From NCBI GenBank assembly GCA_038223055.1, contig JBBRHF010000043.1:1-25175 (forward strand): a stretch of DNA of 25,175 bases, read 5' to 3'. Below are positions 23,574 through 25,175 of this stretch, piece after piece. The first letter of the stretch is position 1. Each line of letters begins with the position of its first letter. This stretch comes from JBBRHF01 sp038223055 (lineage in GTDB: Bacteria > Actinomycetota > Actinomycetes > JACCUZ01). Made by a program: the position numbers and the translations under genes. Below the pieces are notes generated by a model. It did not search any database and had not been told where the DNA came from. It was given only the letters and a program-made list of their open reading frames with translations.

Positions 23574-24117
23574 TGATCGAAATGACGTCTGGACCGCCAC
23601 TAGTCCGCAAAAAGTCCCCAGCAGCTTTCGCGTGGGCCGCGTCGAGGCGCGCTGCGACCGCATCCAGCTCGTCGCCGAACACCCGTAGATGTCCAACGTC
23701 ATCGCCGCGGAGGCGTGACCGAGCATTTTCTGCACGGCTTTCACCGACGCGCCCGAAGCGATGGCCAGGCTGGCCGCGGTGTGGCGCAGCTCGTGCGGCA
23801 CCAGCCCGTCGAGCCCGGCGGCACGCGCCGCCGGGTCGAAGGCCCGCTGCCGGAAATTGCTCAGCCACAGCGGACCGCCCGGGGTGCGGTGAACACCAGA
23901 TCGTCACGAGTGCGCCCGCCAAGTTGCTCTGCCAACCGCTCCTGCAGGAGCGCAGGCACCGGCACCGACCGCTGCGCGTGCGACTTCGGTGGGCTCCGCA
24001 TACGACCACCTCGCCGGGCGCCTCGGTGTCGGGGTAACCGCGGCCTTCACCACCTTCGCCGACGTCCTGACCCGGGCCGGACCCCCGGGCCGAGTGATCA
24101 CCCGCGTGCGCCCCTGA
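23557..24117 (-). pseudogene. int: Tyrosine-recombinase (phage-type integrase) remnant
   Basis: Only the C-terminal catalytic part can be rebuilt, and only across frames. A frame through about 24020-23895 reads GGRMRSPPKSHAQRSVPVPA, then LLQERLAEQLGGRTRDDLVFTAPR. A frameshift near 23881 leads to GPLWLSNFRQRAFDPAAR and GLVPHELRHTAASLAIASGASVKAVQKMLGHASAAMTLDIYG. A further frameshift near 23682 leads to VFGDELDAVAARLDAAHAKA and the stop TAA at 23557-23559. HELRH, LGH and IYG provide the second Arg, His and nucleophile Tyr of the family. The N-terminal DNA-binding domain and first catalytic Arg are missing. The upstream limit is approximate. The end lies 30 bases from the tRNA-Arg 3' end, the usual place for an integrase next to its attL/attR site. 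The gene is inactive. Confidence 0.82.
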
Positions 24118-24151
24118 CCTCACATCTGTGGATCGATGGTCGCCCATCATC

Positions 24152-24198
24152 TAATACGGCAAATAGTTGCTGTTTTTCGATAAAACTAGGGGTAGCAT
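24152..24198 (+). promoter_or_regulatory. AT-rich control region of the DUF2975-XRE pair
   Basis: This is the most AT-rich stretch of the window. TAATAC (24152-24157) resembles a -10 box, with TGGATC 17 bases upstream. TAGCAT (24193-24198) is a second -10 candidate that would place the start of transcription at about the ATG, giving a leaderless message. Between them, TTTTTCGATAAAA (24173-24185) is nearly palindromic and may be the operator for the adjacent XRE protein. Which promoter is used cannot be decided by eye. Confidence 0.35.
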
Positions 24199-24204
24199 TC
24201 GACC

Positions 24205-24690
24205 ATGATGCGAGAGGCAAGACTCCTTCGAGTCCTGCTCGTGATGCTCCTGGTCTGCCTAGCCCTGGCGAGCGGCCTGATCTACATCGTCAGCCTGGAC
24301 CTCGCAGCGGTCTATCCGGAGGTGGCGCACCTGCGGTTGCCCATGTACGTCGCGGTGCTCGTCGGCCTCGTCCCGATTGTTGTGGCCGTCAAGGTCGTGT
24401 TCGACCTTCTTGGCGTCGTCGACGAAGGCGAGGAGTTCTCAACCCGAACCGTGCGGCTGTTGCGGCGGCTCAAGGTGCTCGTCGGGATCACCGCCGCCTA
24501 CCTCCTGGTCGGCCTCGTGGGTGTCTGGGTCGCCGTCTGGGTCGCCATGGGGCAGCAGAAGGCATCGATGTTCCTTCTCTGGTTCGCCGCCGAGGTCGTC
24601 AGCTTGTTCCTCTACACGCTGGTCGCCCTGCTCGAGCGGTTGTTCGCCGCGGCGCTCGAACTCCGCCAGGACAACGAACTCACGGTCTGA
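24205..24690 (+). CDS. DUF2975 family membrane protein
   Basis: The predicted 161-aa protein has four transmembrane helices, at about residues 8-30 (LLVMLLVCLALASGLIYIV), 46-66 (LPMYVAVLVGLVPIVVAVKV), 92-116 (LVGITAAYLLVGLVGVWVAV) and 120-142 (FLLWFAAEVVSLFLYTLVAL). A short loop between helices 2 and 3 carries FDLLGVVDEGEEFSTRTVRLLRRLK, the conserved DUF2975 segment. The C-terminus ELRQDNELTV is also typical. The biochemical role is unknown. In many bacteria this protein is encoded beside a small XRE regulator (the YoaS-YozG arrangement in Bacillus), exactly as here with a 3-nt gap. ATG 24205 and ATG 24208 are adjacent alternatives. The pair sits between a dead integrase and an insertion sequence, suggesting acquisition by transfer. 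Confidence 0.9.
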   Translation: MMREARLLRVLLVMLLVCLALASGLIYIVSLDLAAVYPEVAHLRLPMYVAVLVGLVPIVVAVKVVFDLLGVVDEGEEFSTRTVRLLRRLKVLVGITAAYLLVGLVGVWVAVWVAMGQQKASMFLLWFAAEVVSLFLYTLVALLERLFAAALELRQDNELTV

Positions 24691-24693
24691 GCC

Positions 24694-25041
24694 ATGTCGA
24701 TCATCGTCAACCTCGACGTCATGCTGGCCCGGCGCAAGATGCGCCTCACCGAACTCAGCGACCACGTGGGCATCACCATGGCCAACCTCAGCAACCTGAA
24801 GACCGGCAAGGCCCGCGCGATCCGCTTCACCACGCTCGAGGCCATCTGCGCAGCACTGGACTGCCAACCGGGAGACCTCATCGAGTTTCGTCCGAACGAG
24901 GACTCAGCGGCGCCCGAAGACACCGCAGACCGGGCTACGCGTCCTTCCGACGTATCGGCTACGGGAGCCACGCCAAGCGTCGACTCGGATTGGCCGACAC
25001 ATGACGTCGCCGGGGCGCACCATTCGAGTGCTCGGCCCTAG
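24694..25041 (+). CDS. XRE/Cro-family transcriptional regulator (YozG-like)
   Basis: The predicted 115-aa protein has a helix-turn-helix domain over about residues 2-67: VNLDVMLARRKMRLTELSDH, VGITMANLSNLKTGKARAI as the recognition region, and FTTLEAICAALDCQPGDLIE. The domain matches the small Cro-like regulators that accompany DUF2975 proteins and usually stand at about 70-80 aa. The remaining 45 residues are low-complexity, Ser/Ala/Asp-rich and without recognisable fold. The start lies 3 nt after the membrane protein's stop, so the two are co-translated. Autoregulation through the AT-rich region upstream of the pair is likely but inferred. Its TAG stop lies within a CTAG at which an insertion sequence appears to begin. 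Confidence 0.9.
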   Translation: MSIIVNLDVMLARRKMRLTELSDHVGITMANLSNLKTGKARAIRFTTLEAICAALDCQPGDLIEFRPNEDSAAPEDTADRATRPSDVSATGATPSVDSDWPTHDVAGAHHSSARP

Positions 25042-25175
25042 TACTACAGCCGCACATATTTTGATCTACTTCGGCGTGTCGCCTTCGATCTTGGGATGAT
25101 TGTCGCGATCTTGCTGGTGTGGTTGATGATCTGGATGTGGCTGAGGTGGCGGCGTGGGCGGCGGGGCTGGAGGAG
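25042..25175 (+). mobile_element. Left end of a probable IS701-family insertion sequence (truncated by window)
   Basis: The sequence after CTAG (25038-25041) starts TACTACAGCCGCACATATTT and is unrelated in texture to the XRE gene. From memory, IS701 elements favour YTAR targets, and CTAG fits. The open frame from 25119 encodes a transposase-like N-terminus. Terminal inverted repeats cannot be checked because the right end is outside the window. Confidence 0.5.
25119..25175 (+). CDS. Transposase N-terminus, IS701-like (partial)
   Basis: Nineteen codons from GTG 25119 to the window end read VVDDLDVAEVAAWAAGLEE. The W-A-x-x-L-x-E spacing is what I recall from the start of actinobacterial IS701-family transposases. 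No clear ribosome site precedes it. A second frame (MIVAILLVWLMIWMW) is open over the same bases but looks like a hydrophobic shadow. With so little sequence the family call is tentative. Confidence 0.45.
   Translation, partial: MVDDLDVAEVAAWAAGLEE

Noticed and set aside
21712..23688. Plus-strand open frame opposite the dynamin genes that runs through the tRNA
   Set aside because: It passes through a complete tRNA-Arg gene and is antisense to two GTPases with clear P-loops.
24205..25041. DUF2975-XRE pair as a toxin-antitoxin system
   Set aside because: The membrane protein has four helices and matches a known family rather than a small toxin, and the gene order and sizes are those of the YoaS-YozG type.
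25096..25175. Hydrophobic peptide MIVAILLVWLMIWMW
   Set aside because: It overlaps the transposase-like frame, is cut by the window end and lacks a ribosome site. The alternative frame fits an insertion sequence better.

Overview
The window is high-GC DNA, around 70% G+C by eye, with GTG starts, stem-loop terminators lacking a U-tract and dense ATGA stop/start overlaps. All of this points to an actinobacterium. From memory, the gene content echoes the Mycobacterium tuberculosis Rv2467-Rv2478 neighbourhood: pepN, a DUF5130 protein, a small membrane protein, an HNH endonuclease, glbO, aglA, a hotdog thioesterase, ettA and a second SSB. It is compressed here, with extra genes interleaved (malQ, a prolyl oligopeptidase, mscS, an MMPL pump, a PhoD-type phosphatase). 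I cannot name the genus.

Layout. Bases 1-2263 hold the 3' part of pepN (+). It converges on a minus-strand cluster (2329-5885) transcribed as HNH endonuclease > malQ > a CtaJ-like membrane protein > a DUF5130/PRSAF1-like protein. The last two resemble accessory proteins of the cytochrome bcc-aa3 supercomplex. A divergent intergenic region (5886-6049) carries a CRP-like palindrome and a strong hairpin. To its right lies a tight plus-strand operon (6050-11097): prolyl oligopeptidase, MscS channel, truncated haemoglobin GlbO and GH13 alpha-glucosidase. malQ and aglA flank the same control region, so it may couple glucan and maltodextrin use to carbon-status regulation.

Bases 11171-16930 are more mixed. 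They contain an MMPL exporter with a good promoter, a 29-bp tandem duplication, a DUF6529 membrane gene broken by three frameshifts, a Tat-exported PhoD-type phosphatase preceded by a G-quadruplex-like tract, and a methyltransferase pseudogene that has lost its SAM-binding core. Bases 16966-19814 (minus) encode a second SSB, EttA and an acyl-CoA thioesterase. DnaA-box-like sites lie upstream of ssb. Bases 20000-23337 (minus) encode two overlapping membrane dynamin-like GTPases, resembling the DynA/DynB pair of Streptomyces.

Bases 23455-25175 form an accessory end: tRNA-Arg(TCT), the decayed C-terminal part of a tyrosine integrase abutting it, a DUF2975 membrane protein plus XRE regulator pair with an AT-rich promoter, and the left end of a probable IS701-family insertion sequence at a CTAG target. 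The most rewarding leads are the respiratory-accessory pair within the malQ cluster, the dynamin pair, the tRNA-associated scar with its DUF2975/XRE cargo, and the cluster of three decayed genes.
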